Shown: positions 1 through 11,904 of the stretch, piece by piece | Numbering within the stretch: position 1 is the stretch's first letter | Layout of the letters: each line of letters opens with the position of its first letter | NCBI GenBank assembly: GCA_025200525.1 | Contig: CM045762.1 | Coordinates: forward strand, 105,240,682 to 105,304,681 | Reading direction: 5' to 3' | DNA length: 64,000 nt | DNA from: Camellia lanceoleosa | Lineage: Eukaryota > Streptophyta > Magnoliopsida > Ericales > Theaceae | Translations under genes and position numbers: made by a program | Notes under the pieces: model-generated | What the model was told of the DNA's origin: nothing | The model's input: only the letters and a program-made list of their open reading frames with translations | Databases searched by the model: none

Positions 1-993
1 CTCTTGGAAGCTTCAAATATCCTCCACACACGTGTATGGAGGATGGTCCAAATGCCCCATAGTTGGCACAACTGGATTGCATTCAGAGAGAGCAAAAAGC
101 AGATGGCTGGCCGACGTTCGGTGGTCGACGGCCCTCCAAGGCCAACCAGGGGTCAAAAGGTTCAATAAGAAAAGGTGGTCGGCCTACCCAGAAAGGTGGC
201 CTCCCAGTTGAGTAGAATACAACTGTATAGTGGGAAACCAGAAAAAGTGACCCAGTAGAGAGGAAAACCATCTTTTTAGTAAGGGTCAAAAGGGTCAAGA
301 AGAAATACTAGTCGGCCTACCCATATTGGTGGCCTCCCAGATGAGCACAACACAATGGTGGTATGAAAAACCAGAAATTGTGGCTCAAAAGTGAGAAAAA
401 CCAGCTTTCTGTCAGAAAAACCAGCTGGAGGAGAGAGAAAATGGTTTTTGGGAGAATTTCTGGTCTCCCACCATCCTACCACCTTCCTAGCAATGAAAAT
501 AGGGTCCATACCAAAAATGAACCCTAACCGATGCAAAACGAGGGTTCGGGGGCCAAAACACGCATTTTGGGGCCCCAAAAACAGGCTGTTAGGCACCGGA
601 GATGGCGTATGACCACGAAGGTGGTCTCCCGGGCCAAAATGTCACTCTAAGGAGAGGAAATAAGGTGTGTGCCAAAAATCGAGCAAGCAGTAGTTAAGGC
701 ATCCCGAACAAGGCACACGGCAGGCGGCTCCAAAGCGGCCTCAAAGCGAGATGAATGGCCTAAGACCACAAAATGTAGCCTCGACCCTTGAGAGATGGTC
801 TGAGACATCTCCTCCATTCGGAAGAAAGCAGGACCCAATTAAATGGCAGGAAAGCACAAAGAGACAGAAGTCCGAAGGCAAGGCTCGCAGCCGAAACTCC
901 GTAACCTCAGAATGAGCACAATATGTAACATCACCGAGCGCTCAGTTGGTGACGTCTGAGTCTTAAGGTTGGTCAAAAATGGGGTGTCTACAA
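1..993 (-). mobile_element. LTR retrotransposon end (minus strand), cut by the window edge
   Basis: Read on the minus strand, the segment begins at 993 with TGTAGACACCCCATTTTTG, a typical plant LTR 5' end opening in TG. The segment runs to the left edge of the window. At 994-995 the sequence changes abruptly into the frame of a gypsy chromodomain, so the junction looks like an insertion point. There is no convincing coding sequence, and the short frames are uninterrupted by chance. The other end and the TSD lie outside the window, so the element type is inferred from this terminus alone. Confidence 0.45.
151..415. repeat. Tandem duplication, ~132-bp unit, two diverged copies
   Basis: Copy one (about 151-283) and copy two (about 284-415) share the ordered blocks GGTCAAAAGG, GTCGGCCTACCCA, GGTGGCCTCCCAG, and AAACCAG near the end. 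The copies differ by scattered substitutions. The array lies inside the LTR-like segment. Confidence 0.6.
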
Positions 994-994
994 G

Positions 995-1258
995 GGGTTA
1001 TCTCTGAGATCCGTTCTATCTTATTGATTATCATCGGATAGCTCTAGACGATAATATGGAATATGAAGAAAGACCAATACAAATCATTGATCAACAAGTG
1101 AAACAGTTGAGAACTAAGGTGATCCCTATGGTTAAGGTGGAATGGAAGGAACATTATAGTACAGAGGCAACTTGGGAGAAAGAATATGAAATAAGGCAAA
1201 GGTATCTCGAATTGTTTCCGACTCAAGATAACACAAGTTTGGAAGACCAAACTTCTTA
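995..1258 (+). pseudogene. Ty3/gypsy polyprotein C-terminus (integrase tail and chromodomain), fragment
   Basis: The frame from about 1012 reads DPFYLIDYHRIALDD, then EYEERPIQIIDQQVK and MVKVEWKEHY..ATWEKE, ending at a TAA at 1257-1259. This matches block for block the end of the gypsy polyprotein at 4330-4580 (YEEKPIRILDRQVK, MVKIEWKEHY..ATWEME). It is the chromodomain that chromovirus integrases use to target chromatin. Everything upstream is replaced by an unrelated minus-strand LTR at 993, so this is a remnant. A TGA lies near the junction in the same frame. Confidence 0.85.
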
Positions 1259-1269
1259 AAGTGGAGAAG

Positions 1270-2464
1270 ACTACGACAATCCTGCCATGTATTATGCTTT
1301 TAATCCTTTAATTTTGAATGTGCTTATGTGTTTATTGTGGATTTGAATGCTAATTGTGTGTTTACTATGATTTTAGATTCATATCTATTAATCGTAGGAA
1401 TATCTGTTGTGATTTTTGTTATAATATGAAATTGAAAGTCTTAATGGCGTCAAAAACCGAAATTGGTTAGTTTAATGTGAATGTCATAATATTTAGAGCC
1501 TTATGAGGAATTTGATTAAAATTTTATTCAAATTAAATTAATTAGATTAAATCAATTAAGTTAAGTTTTGTTTGGTTAAGCCTTAAGCTCAATTAACTAT
1601 CTTAATCCCTAATTAGTGTGTTAAGTTAATCTAGTCTGTAAATATGAAGGAAATGTGGATTTAACTCATTATTCACTCAAAAATTCTGAAATTTCATTCT
1701 AGAAAGAGTGAGAGCAAGTTATAGAGAGAGAAACAAGAAAACTTGGATTTGGGCCTTGGAGATTGAAGAATTGACTAGAAGAACCCAAGAATTGGTTAAT
1801 ACAAGTGTAATTGAAGACCTTAGGTAAGCTTTTGAACCTTAATTTGTGAGATTAAATCATCAAAGATGTGAATTCAAGAGGATTATATGATCAAATACAA
1901 GAAATGAGCTAAAGATGATGAATTTAGAGTCACATGCATGCATAATTTTGGTTAGCTTCATCATTTTAAGAATGGTTTATGTTGTCTATGTTTGAATTGA
2001 GGATCATATCATACATACATCCATGAATTATGTCATTTGGAACTCAATTACATGTTTTTAAAGCTTTGGAAAACAATTTGAAATCAATTGGGTCATGCAT
2101 GGTGAATTCATAAAATTTTGAACATAAGGTCAGGCGGGTTTTGTATTCATGTTTTTGAAGGCGTTCATGTGTTTTAGAACATGTCATGAAAGGTTTTGAC
2201 ATTGAACATGTGTTTTGGGGTCCAAACTATGTTCTAGAAAACCCGAGTCGACTACATCGCTCGGCGAACAAGTTGTGACTCGAGTGTATATCTCATGCAT
2301 CTAGTAGTTTTGCAGACATTTGCAATTGGCTCGAGCGACCGAGCTACTGCTCAAGTGATTGCCTTTTATTTTGCACCTTCACTCGAGCAACCACTAAGCC
2401 TAAATTCAGACCATCTAGTACTTTTGCAAACCATGTGGTTCTCTCGAGCGAACAATGTTGCTCA
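1270..2464 (+). mobile_element. Left part of the 3' LTR of the first gypsy element
   Basis: Directly after the chromodomain stop comes a purine-rich stretch (GTGGAGAAGA) and then CTACGACAATCCTGCC. This aligns with the start of the LTR at 4592 (TGTAACAACCCTCGC), so this is where a 3' LTR should begin. Noncoding sequence follows to about 2464, where it changes abruptly into reverse-transcriptase codons. Its length of about 1,195 bp plus the 1,110 bp at 6896-8005 equals about 2,305 bp. The intact neighbouring LTR is 2,304 bp, which supports one LTR split by an insertion. The short array of CTCGAGCGA-like words at 2320-2460 is part of it. Confidence 0.6.
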
Positions 2465-4580
2465 GTTGATCCCAGTAAGATTGAAGCCGTCGTAAATTGG
2501 CCGACGCCGACCAACGTGTCCGAGGTTCGTAGTTTTCTGGGTTTGGCAGGTTATTACAGAAAGTTTGTGAAGGACTTCTCAAGGATTGCCGTACCATTGA
2601 CACAACTAACTCAGAAGGAAGTGACGTACGAATGGACCGAGGATAGAGAATCAGCCTTCCAGGAGTTGAAGACGAGGCTAGTTACAGCACAAGTTCTTGT
2701 ACTTCCATCAGGTAATGAGGAATTTCAGATTTTTGGTGATGCTTCACATAAGGGCTTGGGTTGTGTGTTAATGCAAGGGGGTAAGGTAATAGCTTATGCA
2801 TCTCGTCAGTTGAAACCCCATGAAAAGAACTATCCTACCCATGATCTAGAGCTAGCAGCCATAGTGTTTGCTTTGAAGATTTGGCGTCATTACTTGTATG
2901 GAGCTTCTTGCCAAGTTTTCACAGATCACAAGAGTTTGAAGTACTTATTCACTCAGAAGGAATTAAATTTGAGGCAGAGAAGATGGCTTGAATTATTGAA
3001 AGATTACGACATGCAGATTCAGTACCACCCAGGTAAGGCGAACTCGGTGGCCGACGCTTTGAGCAAGAGGACAATGGGAAGTTTGGCATGCTTAGCCACG
3101 ATCACAGCGGAGCCGACTATCATTGAAGAAGTAAAATCAAGATAGATGGAGGATGAATTCCTAAAGAAGATAGCTAATGAGATTATCACTAGGTCAAGGA
3201 TAGGGTACACCTTTGGGAATGAAATGCTTAAGTTTGAAGGAAGACTGTGCGTCGCTGACGTCCCAGAGTTAAAAGGGAAGATTCTGCGAGAATCTCATGG
3301 TTCCAGAATTGCTGTTCATCCAGGGAACACTAAGATGTATCAAGATGTGAAGCAGACCTTTTAGTGGCCGAACATAAAGAAAGAAATAGCTGAGTTTGTA
3401 TCCCAGTGCTTGCATTGTCAACAAGTGAAAGCAGAACATCAGAGACCAGTAGGACTCCTTCAACTTTTTTCAATTCCTGAATGGAAATGGGAACACATCT
3501 CCATGGACTTTGTGGTTGGTTTGCCGAAGACACAGAAATGTATGGATTCGATTTGGGTTATAATTGACAGATTAACTAAGTCAGCACACTTCTTGCCTGT
3601 TCAGACTACATTCAATCTTGTTGACTAAATTTGTCTTGTATATGAATGAGATTGTGATACTTCATGTAGTGCCGATGTCCATAGTGTCAGACCGAGATCC
3701 GAAGTTTGTTTCTAGATTTTGGCAGAGTCTACAAAGAGCCTTAGGAACCGAGTTAAAGTTTAGCACAACTTTCCACCCCCAAACCGATGGGCAAATAGAA
3801 AGAACGATTCAGACACTCGAAGATATGCTCAGACTATGTGTGTTAGATTTTAAGGGAAGTTGGGGAGCACATCTACCGTTAGTAGAATTCGCTTACAACA
3901 ACAGTTATCAAACTAGCATTGGCATGGCGCTGTACGAAGCCTTGTATGGAAGGAAGTGCAGATCGCCGATATGTTGGGTCGAAGTAGGAGATAAAGCTTT
4001 GATTGGTCCTGAACTAGTTGAAGTTACAACCGAGAAGATTAAGCTCATTCGACAAATGATCAGAACTGCCCAGAGTCGGCAGAAGAGTTATGCCGACCAG
4101 AGGAGAAGAGAGTTGGAGTTTGAAGTTGGGGACCATGTATTCCTGAAGGTTTCGCCAATGAAAGGAGTTTCCAGATTAGGGAAGAAAAGTAAGTTAGCAC
4201 CTCGTTACATCGGGCCGTTTGAAATTCTTGATAAGGTTAACACAGCTGCCTACAGACTTGCTTTACCACCAGAACTAAGTCGAGTTCATAATGTGTTCCA
4301 TATTTCGATGTTGAGGAAGTATATTCGGGATCCCCTGCATGTGATTGACCATTTCGGGATTGGGATTAACGAAGAATTAGGTTATGAGGAGAAGCCGATA
4401 CGGATTCTTGATAGGCAAGTGAAACGATTGCGGAACAAATCGATATCAATGGTGAAAATTGAATGGAAGGAACATTACGGCAAGGATGCTACATGGGAAA
4501 TGGAAGAAAAGATGAAAGTCCGATATCCAGAGTTATTTTCAAATCAAGGTAACTCAAGTTTGGGGACCAAACTTCTTTAA
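2465..4580 (+). pseudogene. Ty3/gypsy (chromovirus, Tekay/Del-like) pol: RT end, RNase H, integrase, chromodomain
   Basis: The polyprotein is truncated at its 5' end and enters in the RT thumb at [15 protein letters not shown], after which come [17 protein letters not shown]. RNase H follows, with its acidic residues visible in [33 protein letters not shown] and NSVADALSK. The integrase zinc finger shows H..H (ESHGSRIAVHPGN) and CLHC. The DDE core shows SMDFVVGLPK, SIVSDRDPKF and TDGQIERT. A GPY/F segment (APRYIGPFEIL) and a chromodomain (YEEKPIRIL, VKIEWKEHY) follow. Lesions are a TAG at 3143-3145 (likely from CAG), a TAG at 3362-3364 at an aromatic position (TF*WPNI), and a frameshift near 3612-3628. 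Gag, protease and most of RT are missing, so it is dead as an autonomous element. Confidence 0.93.
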
Positions 4581-4591
4581 GGAGGGTGGGA

Positions 4592-6895
4592 TGTAACAAC
4601 CCTCGCTTCACTCTAGTCATGCTTGCATATGTATTACATGATCTTGTCTCGATATGTTGCATTTACAACCCTTGATTTGTCTTGCATGAGTGTTACTTGC
4701 ATGCTATGTTCCCTGTTTGGTGTGTGTTTCAGCCGAGGTCATCTTGAGCTTAGGTCGCTCCTTTGATACCCTTACACCTAGAACCATCTTAAGATCTCTT
4801 TGGTTGACCCCTACTCGCACCCTGACATATTGGCCGAGATGTCATTATCTAGGCCGAGGTGTTCATCACCAAGGCCGAGATGTGTGTTATCTAGGCCGAG
4901 ATGTTATCCTTGAACCCAAGTGATCTTGTCCCTGGACTGGTATGACCTAGACCAAGGTGTGGCACATCTAGACCGAGGTGTGGCATAGCTGGGCCAAGTG
5001 TTGTCCTTCCTAGCCGAGATCATTGAGGCCTTACTTGCCGAAGCCTCGTTCTTAGCCGAGATTGTTACTTGCCGGAGTACCCTTGCCACCTAGCTTGTTG
5101 AACACACTTTGTCATAGTTTTATCTTTTCAGTCAGTCACCTTTTTGAGTTGAACCAACCAACCATTGCCACGTGTCCAGTGAGTGTTAAGTCACCAAGAG
5201 ACCTAGAAATGTATCATTTGCTATGTGTCTTTGTTCTTGAGGAGAGAAGCTCTAGAAGAAGAAGAAGTCTTTAGAGAGAGAAATAGATTTCCAAGCCCGA
5301 TTCCTAGAGTTTAAACCATTTGATTTGTGTTCTGAGGTTAGAATCTTGATCTACTCTTGTTGCTCTTATTGATCATCTAGCTGCATTGCATGATCGAATC
5401 TGTTCTGCATGCCATGCATTGATTTAAAGTTGGTTTAGAAAGAGAAGTTAGTGTTCATGTGTTCTTGAAGAAAAGTCTTGTTTGATTCGAAAGCTTGCAT
5501 CAAGATTCATGTATTTGTGTTTGTTTTCCTAAAATCTTCAAGTATAGGTACCCAAGTCCATGTTTTCAAACTCATAGCATGAAATCTCAGATTTTGTAAT
5601 AATAAGTTATGATCTTTACATTCATCCTCTTCATGCTCTTCATGTTCGTTATGTTCTTCAAGAGGAGGGAAACCCAGATTTTCCCGACTTCATTTCCTTG
5701 AATGTGGCCATCGGGACCTCACCTTACCTCGGCGAGGAGGTGTGGGACCTCAGCCAAGACCTGGTTAGTGCCCAGCATGTTCTCCCTAGATGAGAAACAT
5801 TGTTTTGTTTTGATTTGACTTGGTTTTGGAGAATGCCGAGATCATCTGCATGCATGTGAAGCTTGTTTGAAAGTGCATTCAATAAACTTGCCATGTGTTT
5901 GTAGGACTTGCCTCGACCCCGACGTTTGAAGAACTATGTGAGTGGAATTTTTAATAAAGATATGTTATAAAGCTTTGATAAAAACCTTGTTTTGCCTCGT
6001 TCGAAAAGTATTTATAGCATGAATGATTATTCCTATTTTTGTATATTAAATACTATCTTGTTTTGATGACATTTTGGAAGTCCGTATGTGTTAGGGGACT
6101 CTAAGCATTTGTAGCACAAGTCCTTAGTGTCAGGGGACTATAATGCAACTGCACTCTTGTTTTGGAAGTCCGTATGTGCTAGGGGACTCTAAGCATTTGT
6201 AGCACAAGTCCTTAGTGTCCGGGGACTATAATGCAACGACACCATTGTTTGAGATATCTCCCTTGTCTTGTCTTGTCTTGCCTTGCCACCGACGGTTTTA
6301 CCGCGTGGGTTTGTTTGTCCAGAATGTCATCCCTTGTATTATATTGACGTTAGTAAGCATCCCTTGAAGCTTTGAAGGATTTGATAGATGAACTTAATTC
6401 ATCCCATGTATTGTTTTGTTAAAAGATCTCGGATATCATTCATGAAAACCCTTTATTACTTATACCATTCACTGAGTATCCAAGCTCACTCTCTCTATAT
6501 ATATGTAGGTGATGAGCAGGACGACGACGACGCCTAGATGTGTTTTGCCGATGTGTTTTTGGATTCGTGTTTTGCAACATCTTGAAAATCATGCTTCTTG
6601 GTTTATAGTTAATTTCTTTTGTATATGTCGGCTTGAGAAGCCTTTTGGTCAGGATGTATTTTTGTACTTCATTTGTTTGTATCCATTGTAAAAGCTATAT
6701 AATGATGTATGTCATTTCACTTGACTTATGCACAGCTCTTATGGACCAATTAGATTTACATATATTGCTTCCGCACATGTAAGCCCCATACATTATACTC
6801 TGATTGTGTGTGAATCCTTGTAAATTGGCCTTTGGTAATCTCGGATTACTGGCCATCATGGCACCATTCTACTAGGGGGGAATGGAGTCGTGACA
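4592..6895 (+). mobile_element. 3' LTR of the second gypsy element (2,304 bp)
   Basis: A polypurine tract (AAGGAGGGTGGGA, 4579-4591) follows the pol stop by a few bases. The LTR then opens with TGTAACAACCCTCGC at 4592 and closes with GGAGTCGTGACA at 6895, giving standard TG...CA ends. Internal short repeats include the GGCCGAGRTGT words at 4830-4990. A near-duplicate pair of about 105 bp (TGGAAGTCCGTATGTG...GTGTCMGGGGACTATAATGCAACG) lies at 6072-6240. Near the 3' end GGTGATGAGCAGGACGACG resembles a segment of the older LTR (GGTGAGCAGCAGGATG at 7602). The 5' LTR of this element is not in the window. Confidence 0.8.
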
Positions 6896-8005
6896 CTAAA
6901 TGAATTAAAGAGTTAGAAAAAAGCTAAGAGAATTGAATAAGTTAGAGAACGATTCAAATAAGCGATATGATTCCATGTGCGTATGTTATGAATTGTGTAG
7001 GTTCACTCGCGAAGCTATATCAGCAACCAAATCATTATGAGTAATATCCTAGGAAAGATATTTCTATGTATCTTATTTTCTAAATGATACCAATGTGGTA
7101 CGTTTTCTAAACTTATGATTTTGTGTTATCAATGAGCCTTCTATCTATTTGATTCGTGAAAGATCTGTAAATGTGATTGATAAGCATGAAACCATATGAT
7201 GGACCTAAGGTTGTTCTATACAAATGAAATGGACCAGAGGTCATTCTATATATTTGATGAGATGGACCTAAGGTCGTTCCGATTATCTAATTCTCTGTAT
7301 ATCTGGTAAGTCTGAATATATGTTATGTGTTGACCCAATGGTCATTTTACAACTACAATTGAATAGACCCGATGTTGTTATATCCGAGGTCGTTCTGACA
7401 AGTATGATTTGTTTTGTTCTGTATTTCTGTATATGTTGGACCCGAGGTCGTTTTGTCATATATTGGGCCTGAGGTTGTTCCGTTATGATACGAAACTATT
7501 ACGAGAATGATTTTATTATGTCTTAAAACTCATTCATATAGCCTATTTACTTTGATGTTTTTCACTGGGTTTTCGCTCACTCTGTTATATATATATATGT
7601 TGGTGAGCAGCAGGATGTCTAGCCCTAGTGAACCTGTGAAGGAATACCAAGTTTTTGTGGAGTTAGCCAAGAATGCCTCATGCACAAGGCTTTTGTCTTT
7701 TGATTTTCTTTTGTTGGTCATGTTTGACCATGTCTATATATAAGTTATGGTTGTTGTATGACTATGATATTTGTATGATCTTGGACATGCGAGATCCTTT
7801 ATGTATGTATGGGTGTGAGTTATTAATATTTATAATATGTTTTTGTTCATTCCATTTATGCACAAGCTCATTGGACAAATTTTATACTTCTACTTCTGAC
7901 CCATATAATTAAATATGATTTAATTTTTATTTAAGGTCGTCGGTAATCTCATGATTACTAGCCGGTTATAATTCAAACCTCTAGGGATAGGGTTCAGTCG
8001 TGACA
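6896..8005 (+). mobile_element. Right part of the split LTR of the first gypsy element
   Basis: The segment ends in GGGTTCAGTCGTGACA at 8005, the same 3' end type as the neighbouring LTR (GGAATGGAGTCGTGACA at 6895). It is preceded by the same ordered features: TATATATATAT then GGTGAGCAG, and later TCGGTAATCTCATGATTACT. It also carries a diverged series of GGACCYRAGGTCGTTC words (7200-7480). I infer that it continues the LTR starting at 1270 and was split by the second element. No TSD can be read because the inserted element lacks its 5' end. Confidence 0.6.
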
Positions 8006-8627
8006 GATTGTGTTACCAAACGATCAACTTGTTTTGTTTAATTCAATTAAGGTTGTGTTTTGTTTCGCGTTGATTATAGTTAGATTATGTGGAGGATAGC
8101 TTGTCCACATGGCTTCTTTTTTTTTTTTGGGGGGGGGGGGGGAATATGTGATTCTAAATTCATGTACAAAGCTTCTAAGAGAAGCTCAAAATTCAGAGTC
8201 GGTGCCTCTGTTTTGCCTCTTCATCTTCTATTTTTCTGAAGAAAATTCAGATATGATTTTGCGTATTTTAGCTTTGTTTTTCTTTTGTTTGATTAGATAT
8301 TTGCTGCCAAAATACTCAACACAAATAAATACACTAATTCAAACAGTAATTCTTTTCCTTATACGAATTTGAAAATACAACAGTTTACCCAATGAAGGGT
8401 TTAGACTACAGTGCTCTACAAGGCCAGCATCAGGCTCGGTGGGGATGGACTAATATATTATACATATAATGTGTGTATAAATCTGGATCTTATCTAATTT
8501 CATGAGCTAATAAACTGACAATAATACTAAAAATATGGATGTTAATTCCTTATGCTTTTCCTTTCTCTGAGATTCTTAATATAGTCTAGATTAATTCATA
8601 TGATGTGTGTATAAATTTCATATTGTC
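8006..8627. other. Spacer between gypsy debris and the polygalacturonase gene
   Basis: AT-rich noncoding DNA containing a T11 run followed by about 13 G at 8119-8142. It includes the 3' flank of the polygalacturonase, but I see no clear polyadenylation signal that I would defend. Confidence 0.5.
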
Positions 8628-10522
8628 CTACAAGCAACTTGTTGGTTCAACTGAACCAGAGGTTGATCCTCCAACATTGACACATGATGCTTCTGCTGGT
8701 TGATCCCCGAAGGTGAGATTAACGTCTTCCAATCTTATCCCTTTGCATCCATACTTTTTACTACAATCAAATTTAACTGCAACCGCTGTCACCGATGTTC
8801 CATGGATGTCTTGATATGTCACGTCACTAATAATCACACTAGAATTCTGTAGGAGGAAAAAAATTGTAATAAATAAGAGAATTGATTTTCAGTTGTTCTC
8901 CATCTATGGTTAATGGCTATAGATTGCATTTACATACCTGACCAGGGCAATTGTTATTGTGAGGACAGTAATTTTGATCAATTATGATGGGATTTTGGAC
9001 ATTGACCATAAAGAGGTTCTGAAAAACAATGCCCCGAACAAAACCATTGCTGGGCCTACCCCATGTCTTTATCCTCACACCATTTTGTGTACCCGTGAAA
9101 GTAACTGTTTTAACTGTCACATTCTGCACTCCAGGTTCTTGCAATTCCCACCCTAGACTTCCAATGCTGCACCAATCATGCATATATATTTAAATTTAGC
9201 CACAAATGGAATGGAATGTTTTGGTATTTATATATATTAGTAGTAAGAAATATTGATGTGTTACCTGATCCCATGGCCAGGGCCACAGGCAACGTTCTCG
9301 ATCCATAAATTGGTACTGCCAGGGCCTATTGAGACACAATCGTCTCCTGTGGCTATCCTAGAGTTGGAGACGGTGACTCCAAATGATAATTGAATGTGAA
9401 TACCATCTGTATTTGGGCTATTGCCTGAGGCCGAGACCTTCACTCCTTGTACCTTCACATTATGGCAGCCATCGATGGCAATGTGGAACATCTGACTGTT
9501 TAGTGATGTTAATCCATTAATTACAATGTCATTCGAATTGTACAAGGCCGATTCCGCACCACACACACAAAAAGCATTAATTAGTTCCAATTCCAAGTAA
9601 TGCAAGGGAAGGGATTATGATATATTGAAAGTTTTCAACTTGATAATTATTCTGCTTTGTTTGTTTTCCCCAAGAGTGAGCGTGTGTTACTAAACTTGAC
9701 CTAGAAATCAACATCACTGGGTACAAGACAAGTGAAGCACTCTAAAAGCGCTTATTAATCGCCACCCCACTTGCCCACAAAACTTGGCCACCCTTACTTT
9801 ACTGTTCTCCTTCTCAAGAAAAAATAAATAAAAACTTCCCATTTTATGTTTGGTTACCAAGAAAGTTTCCATCCCACTGAGGAAAATAGTTGGCGAAGGC
9901 TTTGCATTTTTTTGGAAACTAGGTGCACCCTATGCTTGAAAAGTGAAAAGACAGCATTGGCCAATTGAAGCTAATCATAATATTGTCAACTCATAGATAG
10001 ATTAAACTAAAAGCTAACCAAAGAAAAGGGTGGTTAATGGCAGTTTAATTCATAAACTTTCACAATAATATAAAGTACATACCATAGCTCCAGTAGGGCA
10101 AGCCTTGGCATAGGCTTTGCAAGCCCACAAACCAGTCCCTTGGCCATCAAGTGTTCCTCCAAAGATGGAAACCCCACTGAATTTCTCAAATATAAGCCAG
10201 CTTCCACCATTTCCAATAGCGCAGTAGTCAGAGGGAGCAACAAGAGTGCCATCGATACGGATTGTGATGGCTGTTCTTGCTGTATTCACCATAGAACTTT
10301 GCTTTGTGAAGCAAGTACCTTCTGGTGGGACATAGATTGTTGTAGGGTTTGTAGAGGCACAAGTCAAGGCCCCATGCACTCAGAAAGACTTGGTTGAGTC
10401 TGCTTTCCCATCTAGTTTGGCCCCCAAATTCACCACATTGTATGTAATCATAGCTTGCTAATGGTTGATAGAAAAAGGCCAAGAGAACGGTAATAACAAG
10501 ACAACTAGGGAGCACCATTTTC

Positions 10523-10524
<2 letters not shown>
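8628..10524 (-). pseudogene. Polygalacturonase (glycoside hydrolase family 28), four exons, damaged in its 5' half
   Basis: This family hydrolyses alpha-1,4-galacturonan of pectin in the cell wall. Exons on the minus strand: 10524-10083, about 9555-9265, 9166-8938 and 8846-8628 (TAG stop), about 393 codons in all, the usual length. A signal peptide (MKMVLPSCLVITVLLAFF) opens exon 1. All catalytic motifs are present: SPNTDG, GDDC, CGPGHG and RIKTWG. Introns 2 and 3 have clean GT...AG ends.

Lesions lie only upstream. The frame shifts just after the signal peptide (10440-10455) into YNVVNLGAKLDGKADSTKSF. A base is lost at TTTCTGAG and one gained at TGGGGCC nearby (about 10380-10392). The exon 2 acceptor reads GTGCGG where GTGCAGG is expected. 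It is either a recent pseudogene or a good gene carrying assembly indels. Confidence 0.9.

Positions 10525-10561
<37 letters not shown>
10525..10561. repeat. (GA)n microsatellite in the polygalacturonase 5' leader
   Basis: About 18 perfect GA units end directly next to the start codon of the polygalacturonase. On the coding strand this gives a CT-repeat leader immediately before ATG, a common arrangement in plant 5' untranslated regions. Confidence 0.9.
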
Positions 10562-10564
<3 letters not shown>

Positions 10565-10613
10565 GAATTTGAGTTTGAGTATGGATGGTGACGAGTTGAA
10601 GCGATTTGAGGGG

Positions 10614-10624
10614 ATTTATATAAG
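10614..10624 (-). promoter_or_regulatory. TATA box of the polygalacturonase gene
   Basis: CTTATATAAAT on the minus strand lies about 90 bp upstream of the polygalacturonase ATG. A start site about 30 bp downstream would leave a short leader that includes the CT repeat. The match is by sequence and spacing only. Confidence 0.6.
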
Positions 10625-11899
10625 GGATTTCAGTGCATGCATGTCCGGATTGTAAAAATAAAAAAAGTAAGCAGTGTTGCTTTTCTTGTCATAGTATTTT
10701 TTTGGTCATACTTTATCAACAGATATGTACTTACCAAACTCCCATTTATTTAATTTGGATTCCACCTTTGGATGGAGTGTTTTGCTTATTTTTATTTTTT
10801 TTTCAATTAAAAAAATGCTTGCTATTCATTTTCACTAAAAGAGAGGTTAATTTCGGAATTTCAGAATCACTTGAGGTTAGATTACATTCTTAACAAATAA
10901 TAATAATTGGGGACATTATACTCAATCGTGGTTCTCATAATTTCTTTCATGTGTCAATTTGATCTATATAATTTTAGTTGTATCTATTTGCCCTTTAATA
11001 TTTTATGTTGTGTGAATTTAATCCAATTGATAACTTTTGTTAACATATTAGATGGAATGGACAATTTCAAATTGAGTTGATTCTATATACACCACAAATA
11101 ATAATAATAAGAAATGTAAATTACAACGGTGGTCCGTATGTCATTGTGTCATTTTAGTCTTTATAATTTTAATTGGTTCAATTTTGACTATCAATTTATG
11201 ATTTTGTCTCAATTTGGTCTAATTTATTAGAACTCTTAATAATATTCTTGGAATGAAAAATAAGCACACAAGTAACACATGTCATATTTTTAAAGCAAAT
11301 GTCTCAAATAGGTTTAGAAAGGTTAGTTACGTTGTTTAGCTAGGCTAAAGTTCATTCAGATACATCCGGTTGAAAGTAAAAATTGACAAATCAAGAGTTC
11401 CAAATAATTTCTTATGTTTATCATTGGGCGGCATTTCCAAAGTATGGTTAAGTATAATAGCCAACCAAAATGGGGTATCTACAGTAGTGACTGTGGCGGT
11501 CAGAGGTGGTTGTTAGGGTCGGAGAGAATTACGTTTTGAAAGGTAAAAAATTTAATTGTGTCACCACTTTGTTATTTTCTTCCCTTCCTCCTACTCATCC
11601 TTCTTTTTCTTCTTTTTAAACCAAAATCTAAAAACTAGAGATAGGGGGTCACAATAAGGGCATGAGGTTGCGATGGGAAATGAGATTATGTGATGAACAG
11701 GTCCCAAAAAGGAGTACGCGATAAGGAAAAGAACCGAGGAAGAGCATCATGGTAGGGAAAAGGTTCATAGTAGGAGAGGTGATTTACAATGGCAAAATAG
11801 GGTTTGGAGAAGGGTTTTGTGGAAAGGTAAAGGGGTTAGGAAGAGGGTCACCACAAAAGGGGTTGAATGATGGAAAGGGCTAAGAGTTTGTGGTCAGAG
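10625..11899. other. Spacer upstream of the polygalacturonase
   Basis: AT-rich noncoding sequence. The stretch 10900-11230 has wording typical of plant MULE/MITE termini (for example GGTCCGTATGTCATTGTGTC), but I could not pair termini or find a TSD. It ends at GTGTT (11900-11904), the left TSD of the next element. Confidence 0.4.
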
Positions 11900-11904
11900 G
11901 TGTT

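Noticed and set aside
2465..4580. Endogenous pararetrovirus as source of the RT/RNase H frame
   Set aside because: An integrase with DDE core, a chromodomain and a 3' LTR follow directly, which fits Ty3/gypsy and not a pararetrovirus.
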